Shown here piece after piece: positions 1-10,555 of a stretch of DNA of 64,000 nt. The stretch's first letter is position 1; the number at the start of each line of letters is the position of its first letter. This DNA is from Flaccisagitta enflata. Its lineage: Eukaryota; Chaetognatha; Sagittoidea; Aphragmophora. A program made the position numbers and the translations under genes. The stretch lies in NCBI GenBank assembly GCA_965153355.1, contig OZ231128.1:48546001-48610000 (forward strand), written 5' to 3'. The notes beneath the pieces are model-generated. The model did not search any database and was not told the DNA's origin. It saw only the letters and a list, made by a program, of their open reading frames with translations.

Positions 1-177
1 CCACTATGTCGGTTGGTTGGTTGGTCGGTCGTGTGGTTATTCGGTCCCTTTTGAACTTTTTCGGCGTTTTTGAGCTTTTTGAGCATACTGCTCCTGCCCA
101 GATGCCATAGTGACCTTCTTCAGCACAGCTCCTGCCCACCCGCACGCGACTAGGGTAGCCGTGTATCCGGCCTTGTT
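1..177 (-). repeat. Family A hairpin element, cut by window start
   Basis: The segment holds a GGTT/GGTC tetranucleotide core, a conserved block with CTCCTGCCCA, CACCCGCACGCGACT and CCGTGTATCCGG, and the terminus GGCCTTGTT at 169-177. The same blocks recur in the complete copies at 33766-34025 and 35317-35543. The hairpin end lies before the window. No coding capacity is visible. Confidence 0.8.
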
Positions 178-215
178 TTTTGCACAACTGCTCCTGCTAA
201 AATACGTGCTTAGCC

Positions 216-581
216 TTTTTAGATGCGTCCGTCAGGAACGCATCTCTGTAAGAGGGTCCGTCCGTCCGTCCGTCCGTCCGTCCGTCCGTCCGTCCGTCCG
301 TCCGTCCGTCCATCCGTCCGTCCATCTGTTACACCTGTGCAAAAACCGCGTTTCTCAGCTGTTTTTGGCCACGGTGAGATCCTATACTGAAACAAATGAT
401 CAACCAACATGTTTTTAGAGCCTTTTCTCCCTGTCTGTTCGTCCACCTCTCTCTCCATATATGTCACATGATCAATACACATAGAGACACAGCCCGGACG
501 CATCGTTGCCTGGTCGGGCTTCTTTATCACTGCCCTTGCCCACCCGCACTCGACTTGGGTAGCCGTGTATCGAGCATTGTT
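216..581 (-). repeat. Family D hairpin element, complete
   Basis: It begins TTTTTAG, then a hairpin with stem AGATGCG/CGCATCT (221-245), then a (GTCC)n core, a roughly 230-bp family-specific body, and the shared end block CCCACCCGCACTCGACTTGG to GCATTGTT. The body is repeated inverted at 61942-62224 and in diverged form at 11008-11325. It is longer than families A and C because of the extra body. It straddles the outer boundary of the left inverted-duplication arm, which lies in its (GTCC)n core. Confidence 0.78.
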
Positions 582-925
582 TGCAAAGTAAGTGGATATT
601 AAAAAGGATTAAAATATTTTTCTCCAACTTAGTCCTATGTTTCGAAGTAATTCGTCATTGAGAAAAACAGTAAAAAGAGGCTCTTAAAAGCAACTTCAAA
701 GGCAAACAATTTTTGAAATGCAGGCAAAGTTAAAAGAACGCGTTACCTCTTCCAACCGTAACCATGAGTTTATCAGTACAGTAGGTAGTTACAGAAAATC
801 GAGAATTCTTTGAAGGAACCACATACTCGAATTTTCGAGACAGCATGATAACAAGGCCAACACCTATAAGTCGCATGCAGGACAAAAATAACTGAACTGG
901 CCTGACTCCTAATCATATCTTTTTA

Positions 926-1690
926 TCGAGAATCAGACTTAAACCAGACCCAAACCAGACTCAAACCAGACTCAAACCAGACTCAAACCAAAATTAAACC
1001 AGACCGAAACCAGAACATAAAGCAGACCTAAACCAGACCTAAACCAGACCTAAACCAGACCTAAATCAGACATAAACCAGACCTAAACCAGACCTAAACC
1101 AGACTTAAACCAGACTTAAACCAGACGTAAACCAGACTCAAGCCAGACTCAAACCAGCCTTAAACCAGACTAAAACCAGACTCAAACCAGACTCAAACCA
1201 GACTTAAACCAGACTTATAACAGATTTAAACCAGACTTATAGCAGACTTAAACAAGACTTAAACCAGACTTAAACCAGACTTAAACCAGCAGACTTAAAC
1301 CAGCAGACTTAAAACCAGCAGACTTAAACCAGCAGACTTAAACCAGCAGACTTAAACCAGCAGACTTAAACCAGCAGACCTAAACCAGCAGACTTAAACC
1401 AGCAGAAACCAGCAGACTTAAACCAGCAGACTTAAACCAGCAGACTTAAACCAGCAGACCTAAACCAGCAGACTTAAACCAGCAGACTCAAACCAGCAGA
1501 CTTGAACCAGCAGACTTAAACCAGCAGACTTAAACCAGCAGACTTAAACCAGCCAACTTAAACCAGCAGACTAAAACCAGCTGACTTAAACCAGCTGACT
1601 TAAACCAGCCAACTTAAACCAGCAGACTTAAACCAGCAGACTTAAACCAGCAGACTTAAACCAGCCAATTTAACCCAGCCGATTTAACCC
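926..1690. repeat. CAGACTTAAAC 11-mer / CAGACTTAAACCAG 14-mer satellite
   Basis: From about 930 to 1280 the unit is mainly 11 bp (CAGACTTAAAC with C/T and A/T variants). From 1285 to 1680 the unit is mainly 14 bp (CAGACTTAAACCAG). The change is the gain of CAG between units. The array forms the left half of the expanded family B core. Confidence 0.9.
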
Positions 1691-1715
1691 AGCCAACACC
1701 TATAGACAATGCAAA

Positions 1716-2215
1716 AATGCAAAGTGACCAAAATGACCAAAAATGACCAAAAATGACCAAAAATGACCAAAAATGACCAAAAATGACCAAAAAAGACCAA
1801 AAATGACCAAAATGACCAAAAATGAGCAAAAATGACCAAAATGACCGAAATGACCGAAATGACCGAAAATGACCAAAAATGACCAAAAATGACCAAAAAT
1901 GACCAAAATGACCAAAATGACCAAAATGACCAAAATGACCAAAAATGACCAAAAATGACCAAAAATGACCAAAAATGACCAAAATGACCAAAATGACCGA
2001 AATGAATGAAATGAACGAAATGACCGAAATGACCAAAAATGACCAAAAATGACCAAAAATGACCAAAAATGACCAAAAATAACCAAAAGTGATCAAAAGT
2101 GATCAAAAATGACCAAAATGACCAAAATGGCCAAAATGACCAAAATGACCAAAATGACCAAAAATGACCAAAAATGACCAGAAATGATAAAAGATGACCA
2201 AAAACAACCAATAAT
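1716..2215. repeat. AAAATGACC 9/10-mer satellite
   Basis: This is a dense array of AAATGACCA and AAAATGACCA units with occasional GAAATGACC variants. Units of 9 and 10 bp are mixed, so the phase drifts. Long minus-strand frames rich in Phe, Gly, His and Ser arise only from this repeat and are not genes. The array decays after about 2180. Confidence 0.92.
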
Positions 2216-2528
2216 TCTCAAAAACACCAAAAAAATGATTCAAAATAACTCCAGACGACCCAAAATGACAAAAAACGACGTAAAAAAGCAAAGTGTTACG
2301 GACCGACCGACCGACGGACCGACCGACGGACCGACAGACCGACGGAGCGGGTTGTAGAGTCGCGTGCACGCGACTAAAAACAAAATTAACAGGGACTAGA
2401 GCGTAACTTAGTAAGTACAAAAGAAAAGCAAAACCAAAGAAAGATAAAAAGCATTTTTTCATCAAGTTAGCCTCGACCATGACAAGATTGTCATCTTAAG
2501 AACAGATTCAGAGAAGTGGAAGAGAAGT

Positions 2529-2709
2529 AACAAGTCATCCAAGGATCGCACATGGTCAGCGGCACCCGTTGACCTAACTCGAGTGTTCAAATGATAAAGT
2601 GAAGGCAGGGGTAGGCAGGGGGCTAAAAGATATGGATAGATAGTAAGAGGCATGTTTCAAAATTACCCTGTGTCCTACAGGGCATAGACCTTTGGGCCGC
2701 TGTCCATAA
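2529..2709 (+). repeat. Family E element, short copy (left arm)
   Basis: It starts AACAAGTCATCCAAGGATCG, followed by the CATGGTCAGCGGCACCCG block, a short interior, CCCTGTGTCCTACAGGGCAT and TTTGGGCCGCTGTCC. These are the two characteristic ends of family E with almost no internal repeat. An inverted counterpart lies at 61341-61519, so this copy predates the inverted duplication. Flanking bases 2381-2528 and 2710-2911 hold nothing else recognisable. Confidence 0.72.
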
Positions 2710-2911
2710 AGGAAAGTTCATTTTGCTCACAAGTACATAAAAGTTGGTATCAGAGTTTGATCTCCTTTGCCTCCCATCCTGCTTCAATGTATCTCGGTCA
2801 TAGACTTTCCGCCCCTCCTCCTCCCCTTTCTATCCGCCCAGAGATATCATAAAAACTCCTCTTCATGAATTTTCATTTTTTGGTGCCTAGCTCTAAAAAG
2901 TGCGTTGCACC

Positions 2912-3154
2912 TTTTTAGTCGCGTGCACGCGACTCTACAACCCACTCTGACCATCGGTTGGTCGGTCAGTCCGTCCATCCATCTGTCGGTAATGCTTAAC
3001 TTTTTTTTGTCGTCTTACGCCATATTTAGTCATTTTAAGTTATTTAAAGTTAATTTTATTCAATAAACATTTAGTCTCTTTGTCTTTTAGTTTTTTAGTC
3101 TTTTGGTCTAATGGTCTTAACAACCGCACGCGACTGTTAGGTGTTGGCCTTGTT
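2912..3154 (-). repeat. Family B hairpin element
   Basis: It begins TTTTTAG followed by GTCGCGTGCACGCGAC, ACTCTACAACCC and a GGTC/GTCC core. It then has an AT-rich body with repeated TTTAGTC, and ends CGCACGCGACTGTTAGGTGT and GGCCTTGTT. The right arm has the same element at 60891-61142, so the insertion is older than the duplication. Confidence 0.85.
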
Positions 3155-3296
3155 TACTTACTTTCTATCCTACTCGTCCGGCCTGCATCTCGCGAAACAA
3201 ATATGCCCCTTTAATCAGTCTTCATGAAGATGTATAGGCATCTGTCTGTCCGTTCATCTGTCTGCCTCTGTCTTCCACTGTGTCTGAATCATTCGG

Positions 3297-3299
<3 letters not shown>

Positions 3300-3349
<50 letters not shown>

Positions 3350-3392
3350 GTCTCTGTCTCTCTGTCTCTGTCTCTGTCTGAATCATTCGGTT

Positions 3393-3429
<37 letters not shown>

Positions 3430-3546
3430 GTATCTGTCTGTCTTTCTCTTTCTTTGTCTCTGTCTCTGTCTCTGTCTGAATCATTCGGTTCCTTTCTCTC
3501 TCTGTCTCTGTATCTGTCTCTCTTTCTCTGTCTCTGTCTCTGTCTC
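3300..3546. repeat. CT / TCTG microsatellite cluster
   Basis: There are runs of CT dinucleotides interrupted by GTCTCT and by three copies of a CTGAATCATTCGGTT motif about 100 bp apart. In the opposite arm this position holds about 4 kb of extra DNA (about 56704-60780), so the cluster marks a rearrangement junction. Confidence 0.88.
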
Positions 3547-3548
3547 TG

Positions 3549-3626
3549 CGTAGCGAGTGAGCAGAGTGGGCGGTGCGACCAAGTGGCCTGTTAAAAACGT
3601 GATTATTTGTGACTAGAAACGCCCCC
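3549..3626 (-). repeat. Family F fragment
   Basis: This is a partial family F copy with TAGCGAGTGAGCAGAGTGGG, GCCTGTTAAAAACG and the terminal GACTAGAAACGCCCCC. The rest was lost at the CT cluster. A longer counterpart is at 56522-56703. Bases 3627-3755 are shared with the right arm and featureless. Confidence 0.7.
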
Positions 3627-3772
3627 AGAGTGTGTTGTCTTTTAGAAGAGTTTGTTAATCTTCATAACTGAATATGGATTCAAAATTGATGTGATCGACG
3701 CAGCCACGCAAGGGAAGATGTAAGAAAGTGGTAAGATGTGAAATATTTTGAGTATGAACATAGGTTAAAATA

Positions 3773-3967
3773 ACACCTGTCCAACAATTTTTGCACCTGC
3801 AACTTTTTAGATTGATCTACAAACAGCATACTTCCAATTCACCTGTAGTATCATGATACCTATGGGCTACTTCAGATAAAATTTCAGCTTACTGGACCAT
3901 TTATGTAAGTATGCTTTTTATGGTTGAACTTAAAGTGTCGCAGGTGCAAAAATTGTTGGACAGGTGT
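3773..3967. mobile_element. 195-bp MITE with 28-bp perfect TIRs and TA duplication
   Basis: The ends are ACACCTGTCCAACAATTTTT (continuing to 3800) and its reverse complement at 3940-3967. The inverted repeats are identical over 28 bases. The element is flanked by TA at 3771-3772 and 3968-3969. A related uninterrupted sequence at 4150-4190 (GTTAAGATACATGAGATC) provides the empty site with a single TA. TA duplication points to the Tc1/mariner superfamily. There is no transposase, so it is non-autonomous. Confidence 0.9.
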
Positions 3968-4240
3968 TACATGAGATCGAATCGCTTTTTCACTTTTTCA
4001 CTTTTTCAGTATTCTTTTTATTTTCATTTCTAGAGGTCGTTGCCTCTTTGGCCTTTTTTCATCAAGGTAGCCTTCGTCAAGAACAGATTGAGAGAAGTGG
4101 AAGAGAAGTAACAAGTCATCCAAGGATCACACATGGTCAAAGAATGACGTAAGAAATATTTTGAGTATGAACAAAGGTTAAGATACATGAGATCAAATCG
4201 CTTTTTCATTAGTCTTTTTATTTTCATTTCAAGAGGTCGT
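3968..4240 (+). repeat. Local duplicated segments
   Basis: The stretch ACATGAGATC...AATCGCTTTTTCA...TTTCATTTC...AGAGGTCGT occurs twice (3969-4035 and 4174-4238). The stretch about 4060-4136 repeats the left flank and tail of the family E copy at about 2455-2555. The region is therefore a patchwork of short direct duplications present only in the left arm. Confidence 0.65.
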
Positions 4241-4368
4241 TTTTTAGGTGCGACAAAGCACCTCTATAACTGGCTGTGTCCGTCGGTTGGTCGGTTGGTT
4301 GGTTGGTCGGGTAACGCATTCATTCGACGATCCACACGTCGCACCTTATTGGCCTACTTGGCCTTGTT
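4241..4368 (-). repeat. Family C hairpin element
   Basis: It begins TTTTTAGGTGCGACAAAGCA, which forms a stem GGTGC/GCACC, followed by CTCTATAACTGGCTGTGTCC, a GGTC/GGTT core, TAACGCATTCATTCGACGAT and the end GGCCTACTTGGCCTTGTT. Near-identical copies lie at 10801-10930 and 46075-46206. Bases 4369-4561 hold no further feature. Confidence 0.87.
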
Positions 4369-4857
4369 TCTTGAAATTTCATAAACGCGATCACTTATCA
4401 AGGATAGATGAAGGCTCGATGGACAGACAAAAAATCAACTGAAAACCGAATGAATTGACAAAGCGATGGACCAAATAAGAAAAATTATCAGTTGCATGCG
4501 AAACCAATCACTTCCTCGCACAAGGCCTTGTGCGCATGTCAAAATCTATGGTCTTTATTTCCATCCATTGTATTGGAACATTTACCGTTCCACGTGGCTG
4601 CCATATGTGGTGCAATCAGCAGGAAACTAAGTCAACCCACTGTTCACATGCGAGTGTAGCTACACTTACTAGTTTTGAAAAAGTGACTCAAATGTACTTA
4701 CCTGTTGATGATCCAGATATCCAGAGCAGCATCAAAATGAGATTTCAAAAATGAGAGCGGGAGGAATAAAGACAGAGTTATCTAATAAGTAATGCTTTGA
4801 ACGTGGGACCATGGAAAGAGTAAGACACAAACAAACACAAAAATATTGAAAACATTT

Positions 4858-4993
<136 letters not shown>

Positions 4994-5257
4994 AATAAGT
5001 ACAGAGGGGAAAACAGAAAAAAGATAGAAAGACAAGTTAACGAACTGACAGATCGGCGGACGAAGAGATAGACATCCCAAACGACAAATGGGAAGCCATC
5101 TTGTGCAAGAAGGCAAGATCTCTTTTGTTGAAGCCCTTTTTGTTTGTCCTCTGCTTGCCTGGTAAATATGTTGTTGAGAAGCAATAAAAAAGGTTATTAT
5201 ACCTTGACATTACAGGGGGAAAGAATGAGAATTGAGAGGGGCCATGGGGAAGAAGTG

Positions 5258-5360
5258 AGAGAGAGAGAGAGAGAGAGACAGAGAAAGAGAAAGAGAGACA
5301 GAGAGAGAGAGACACAGACACAGACAAAGAAACAGAGAGAGACTCAGACAGACAGTCAGA
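5258..5360. repeat. GA / GACA microsatellite
   Basis: This is a mixed GA and GACA run. The right-arm counterpart at 55620-55741 is a longer, purer CT run. Between the two copies the surrounding sequence is nearly identical. Confidence 0.93.
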
Positions 5361-5683
5361 GACAGACATAAAAACGAGCTGACAAAAATTGCAGTTAAAC
5401 AAAGAGATGCGAAATTGGTCAAAGATACAAACAGACAGAGTGAGAAACTAAGAATTGGAAAATTGAAGAGACAAAAAAAGTATACAGACAATAAAGGATG
5501 AAGGGGAGCAAAATAGACAGACACGATACCAAACACACAATCGGGGGTAATATCAAGTAATTGAAGCAATCAATCGCAATTTGAGCGACATAGCTTGATA
5601 CTCTTTTTCCAATAAAACCAGATACAATTTGGCCCATGATCAGGTAGAGATTGAGAGGAAACGGCGAACAAACAGAGAGAGGA

Positions 5684-5688
5684 GAGAG

Positions 5689-5740
<52 letters not shown>
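5684..5740. repeat. (GA)n microsatellite at inner edge of left arm
   Basis: The GA run ends the homology between the two arms. Its right-arm counterpart is the CT run at 55231-55290. Beyond it the left side enters satellite DNA and the right side a foldback element. Confidence 0.9.
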
Positions 5741-5741
<1 letters not shown>

Positions 5742-5786
5742 AGCACAATTATATAGTTTTCAGCACACCAATGTTTGAATCTATCC

Positions 5787-6316
5787 TTGGGCAGCGGCCT
5801 CCCAGGGGGACGATGTCCAGAACACAGGGGACTTTTGTTCGTCCGTCCGTCCGTCTCGCTTTGTTCCGTTGTTTGTCCTCTCTCTATCGGGCCCCCCAAG
5901 CCTCAAATCTGACCTCAGGCCTCAAATCTGACTTCTCTCAGGCCTCAAATCTGACCTCTAAGGCCTTAAATTAGACCTCTCAGGCCTCAAATCTGACCTC
6001 TCAAGCCTCAAATCCAGCCTCTCAGGTCTCAAACCTGGCCTCTCAGACCTCAAATCCAAATTCTCAGGGCCAGCTATCTCAAGCTTCCGATTGACATTCT
6101 CAGGCCTTACATAAGCCTTCTTAGACCTCAGATTAGGCTCTTGAAGGCCTTCAGTCAGCATCTCATCCACTTCTTGAGGCAGGAAAGCAAATTTCTTAGC
6201 CTTCACAGGACATCAGCCCTTTGGGCCGCTGCCCTGCTTCTCACTCCAATTCACAATCTACTCCAAAGCAGGGCACGGTATCGCTGACCACATATTGCCC
6301 TTGGCTTACTCTGTTT
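5787..6316 (-). repeat. Family E1 element
   Basis: It begins TTGGGCAGCGGCC, then CGATGTCC, AACACAGGGGACTTTTGTTC and a GTCC run. It continues with about 15 units of a roughly 20-bp repeat (CAGGCCTCAAATCTGACCTC type) and an inverted GGACATCAGCCC TTTGGGCCGCTGCCC block. The tail is AAGCAGGGCACGGTATCGCT. It interrupts a satellite, because CAGCACACCAATG motifs lie on both sides (5776-5786 and 6357-6366). A long minus-strand frame here only reflects the internal repeat. Confidence 0.82.
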
Positions 6317-6339
6317 TTTTTTATCCCACCCACCAGCAC

Positions 6340-6584
6340 TCCAACGTGTGCTTCAGCACACCAATGTTAAAACTTTTATACACATTTGATCAAAGACACA
6401 CCATTGAAGTTTAAGCACACCAATGCTGTATCGCTCCTTCCTTCATTGCCCACTACTGTGTTAATAATATTTGTAGGTTTCAGCACACTAATGTTTAAAT
6501 CATCCTTTTTTCTTTTATCTGAATGACAGCATACTGATTAGAAGCTTGTTAATACCAATAACAACACTTATTTGCCTTCCATCA
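6340..6584. repeat. Diverged CAGCACACCAATG satellite edge
   Basis: Four scattered copies of CAGCACACCAATG or close variants occur here. They are the reverse complement of the box repeated in the 68-bp array that starts near 7085, so this is a decayed, inverted edge of that satellite. Confidence 0.6.
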
Positions 6585-7085
6585 GCAACTCCAGCGCCCT
6601 AAACCACCCTTTCCACTCCACACTGCTTTTAAAATCACCACCCACGTTACAGCCTATTCAACTCCAGCGCCCCCAAAACTGACCCCCTTTCACCACATGC
6701 TGCTTAAATCACCACCTATCAAGTATAATTACCTATCTCAACTCCAGCGCTCCTAAATCATTCCCTTTCCACTCATTGCACAGTTGCTTTAAAATCACCA
6801 CCTATCGTTACACCATCATCCTAACCCAGATGCCCCCCAAACTACCCTCTTCCACCCACACAGTTGCTTTAAATCACCACCTATCAAGTGATAATTACCT
6901 ATTCAACTCCACGCTCTAAACCACCCTTTCCACCTCCACACAGTTGCTTTAAAATCACCCATTACATAATTACCTATTCAACTCCAGCGCCTTCTAAACC
7001 ACCTTTTTCCCACTCCACCATTCACAGTTGCTTTAAATCACCACCTATCAAGTAATTACCTTATCAACCCATGCCCTAAACCACC
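6585..7085. repeat. Degenerate ~75-bp satellite (AACTCCAGCGCC type)
   Basis: About seven units share AACTCCAGCGCCC, AAACCACCCTTTCCACTCC, CAGTTGCTTTAAATCACCAC and TATCAAGTAATTACCTATTC. Units vary in length through small indels. The array directly abuts the 68-bp satellite. Confidence 0.8.
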
Positions 7086-9395
7086 CTTCACCCACGTGTG
7101 CTGATGGGCGGGCAGAATAGATATAGAGAAGATTCTAACTTTGGTGTGCTGAAGCCTCAATGGTGTGCTGATGGGCGGGCAAAATAGATATAGAGGATGA
7201 TTCAAACACTGGTTTGCTGAAGCCTTGATGGTGTGCTGGGGGGTGGGCAAAACATATATAGAGTGAGATTCAAACATGGGTGTGCTGAAGCCACAATGGT
7301 GTGCTGACAGGCGGGCAAAAAAGATATAGAGGATGATTCAAACATTGGTGTGCTGAAGCCTCAATGGTGTGCTGATGGGCGGGCAAAATAGATATAGAGA
7401 AGATTCTAACTTTGGTGTGCTGAAGCCTCAATGGTGTGCTGGTGGGTGGTCAAAAAAGATACGGAGAAAGATTAAAATATTGGTGTGCTCAAGCCTCGAT
7501 GGTGTGCTAGTGGGTGGGCAAAAACATACAGAGAGAGATTTAAACATTGGTGTGCTGAAGCCACAATGGTGTGCTGATGGGCGGGCAAAATAGATATAGA
7601 GAAGATTCTAACTTTGGTGTGCTGAAGCCTCAACGGTGTGCTGATGGGTGGCCAAAAAAGATTTAGAGGATGATTGAAACATTGGTGTGCTGAAGCCTCA
7701 ATGGTGTGCTGATGGTCGGGCAAAAAAGATATAGAGGGTGATTCAAACATTGGTGTGCTGAAGCCTCAATGGTGTGCTGATGGGCGGGCAAAAAAGATAT
7801 AGAGGATGATTCAAACATTGGTGTGCTGAAGCCACAATGGTGTGCTGATGGGCGGGCAAAATAGATATAGAGAAGATTCTAACTTTGGTGTGCTGAAGCC
7901 TCAATGGTGTGCTGATGGGCGGGCAAAAAAGATATAGAGGATGATTCAAACATTGGTGTGCTGAAGCCTTAATGGTGTGCTGATGGGCGGGCAAAAAAGG
8001 TATAGTGGATGATTCAAACATTGGATTGCTGAAACCTCAATGGTGTGCTGATGGGCGGGCAAAAAAGATATAGAGGATGATTTAAACATTGGTGTGCTGA
8101 AGCCTCAATGGTGTGCTGATGGGCGGGCAAAAAAGATATAGAGGATGATTCAAACATTGGTGTGCTGAAGCCACAATGGTGTGCTGATGGGCGGGCAAAA
8201 AAGGTATAGTAGATGATTCAAACATTGGATTGCTGAATCCTCAATGGTGTGCCGATGGGCGGGCAAAAAAGATATAGAGGATGATTTAAACATTGGTGTG
8301 CTGAAGCCACAATGGTGTGCTGATGGGTGGGCAAAAAAGATATAGAGGATGATTCAAACATTGGTGTGCTGAAGCCTCAATGGTGTGCTGATGGGCGGGC
8401 AAAAAAGATATAGAGGATGATTCAAACATTGGTGTGCTGAAGCCTCAATGGTGTGCTGATGGGCGGGCAAAAAAGATATAGAGGATGATTCAAACATTGG
8501 TGTGCTGAAGCCTCAATGGTGTGCTGATGGGCGGGCAAAAAAGATATAGAGGATGATTCAAACATTGGTGTGCTGAAGCCTCAATGGTGTGCTGATGGGC
8601 GGGCAAAATAGATATAGAGAAGATTCTAACTTTGGTGTGCTGAAGCGTCAATGGTGTGCTGATGGGCAGGAAAAAAAGATATAGAGGATGATTTAAACAT
8701 TGGTGTGCTGAAGCCACAATGGTGTGCTGATGGGCGGGCAAAATAGATATAGAGAAGATTCTAACTTTGGTGTGCTGAAGCCTCAATGGTGTGCTGATGG
8801 GCGGGCAAAAAAGATATAGAGGATGATTCAAACATTGGTGTGCTGAAGCTTCAATGGTGTGCTGATGGGAGGGCAAAAAAGATATAGAGGATGATTCAAA
8901 CATTCTTGTGCTGAGGCTTCAATGGTGTGATGATAGGCGGGCAAAAAAGATATAGAGGATGATTCAAACATGGGTGTGCTGAAGCCTCAATGGTGTGCCT
9001 ATGGGCGGGCAAAATAGATATAGAGAAGATTCTAACTTTAGTGTGCTGATACCTCAATGGTGTGCTGGTGGGTGGGCAAAAAGAAAAAGAGGATGATTCA
9101 AACATTGGTGTGCCGAAGCCTCAATGGTGTGCTGGTGGGTGGGCAAAAAGGAAAAGAGGATGATTCAAACATTGGTGTGCTGGTGCCCTGATGGTGTGCT
9201 GGTTAGCGGGGAAGTACGTCCACTCGATGATTATTCAAGAATAGTGTGCTGGTGCCTTGATGGTGTGCTTGATGGCGTGGAGGCGGGTTGTTGAATCATT
9301 TTATAGATGGTGTGCTGGTGTGCTACTGAACAAAAATGGGCGATGTGTTCTGTAGAAGAGTGTTTGCTTTCACTGGTGTGCCGCCCATGGTGTGC
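7085..9395. repeat. 68-bp satellite array, about 33 units
   Basis: The unit contains two GGTGTGCTGA boxes (GGTGTGCTGAAGCCTCAATG, then GGTGTGCTGATGGGCGGGCA) followed by a GATATAGAGGATGATTCAAA or GATATAGAGAAGATTCTAAC variant. The two variants alternate irregularly, implying higher-order amplification. Units are most uniform between about 7700 and 8900 and decay towards both ends, where the TGGTGTGCTGG form appears (9180-9395). Minus-strand frames are repeat artefacts. Confidence 0.95.
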
Positions 9396-10277
9396 TACTT
9401 TACCCTTGCCAAGTAATTAATGGATGAAGGAAAATACACAGAAAGGGGACCGAAGAAATAGACTGGAGGTTCAGGAAAATCTTAGAGGAAACTTTGAAAA
9501 ATACCAAATAGAAAGAAAGTGTAGATAAGGATGAGAAAAGAATTAAAAGAATGCGAAAAAAAGAGCAAATGCGAAAAAAGAGCAAATGCATGCTGCGAAT
9601 CATGCCGAGCATTTTGTAAACTGAGTACACAGATAAAGCGAGTGTCACTTCTTGATGTTTAGGATACTATGTCAACGTTTTCACTTACCTTCCTCCTGAA
9701 ATAGAAAACAATTCAGAAATCTATGCCGATCTCGTCATATTTTCTTGCTTTTGCTAAAATTCACCATGAAAGAAACAACGCCAATCGCTAGCCTCAAGCA
9801 TCCCCTTCCCCGTAAAAAAAAAAACAAAACAAAACATCATACAAAGCTTTTTACCTACCTTTTCCTTTTGGATGATCATACTGAAAGTGACCATGCCTAG
9901 CCTTGCCAAGCCATGTAATCTCTTATGTATTGGTATAACCAAATTCGAAACAACAACAAGCCTTTCAAATCTCCTCAGCATCACCCTTTTCTACCTTCCC
10001 TTTTCCACAGAAAAGACGCGATAAAAGAAACTATTCAACTGTCCTTGACTCAATACACATAAAATCGCCCACAAACAACATAAATAACGAATGTTTCGTT
10101 TCTTCCAGCTCACCCACACTGAGTTGACTGCATGCTCTTTTAGAGAAAAGGCTTTTTTTTTCCTCACCCATATTTGATCTCCATTTCTGTCTGTCTGATT
10201 CTGGATTCCGTATCATTCTCTTAGTGTGTCTGTCTTTTACTGTCTCTGTCCCTTCTTCTGTCGGAATCGATTTACAA

Positions 10278-10280
<3 letters not shown>
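9396..10280. other. No feature recognised
   Basis: This is AT-rich, apparently single-copy DNA in the window. Short open frames occur on the minus strand (9400-9648, 9754-9984), but they lack recognisable domains and are no longer than chance in AT-rich sequence. Confidence 0.5.

Positions 10281-10321
<41 letters not shown>
10281..10321. repeat. (CT)n microsatellite
   Basis: This is a CT run of about 41 bases. Bases 10322-10555 that follow hold nothing recognisable. Confidence 0.95.
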
Positions 10322-10324
<3 letters not shown>

Positions 10325-10555
10325 GTTTTTACCTTCCACCATAATTTGACTTTGGAATGTACAATGTAGAATGTGGCATGTTCTAGACAGTTTGTTTCAA
10401 TTTCGCTGACCTCAGTTAAGTTAGGTTGTTTTCCGCGGCAGCATGATTTATCGTTCAACAAACAGGATGATAAGGTGAACAAGCCCATGAGGGCAACAGA
10501 TGCGTGCGTCTGGAAATGACAAACAAAAGAGTTCCTCCACCCCAAGGCTGCGCGA

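Larger units (their letters stand above)
850..2380 (+). repeat. Family B hairpin element with greatly expanded satellite core
   Basis: It starts AACAAGGCCAACACCTATAA, the family B start also seen at 28703, and ends with a GACC-rich run, GGGTTGTAGA, the perfect 16-base palindrome GTCGCGTGCACGCGAC and TAAAAA. The usual length is about 240 bp, but this copy is about 1.5 kb because the interior is filled by two satellites (926-1690 and 1716-2215). A second partial start motif, CCAACACCTATAGACAATG near 1692, suggests two elements fused or one inserted in another. The element is absent at the matching place in the right arm (near 61666-61671). Confidence 0.82.

Noticed and set aside
1656-2211. Three long minus-strand frames rich in Phe, Gly, His, Ser and Trp
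   Set aside because: They are translations of the AAAATGACC satellite in all three frames.
5330-5748. Open frame shared by both inverted arms (also 55222-55545)
   Set aside because: The DNA of the arms is nearly identical, so a shared frame carries no evidence of coding, and no family is recognised.
7056-9105. Repeated minus-strand frames of about 90-137 codons
   Set aside because: They follow the 68-bp satellite period, which is not a multiple of three, and have no other support.
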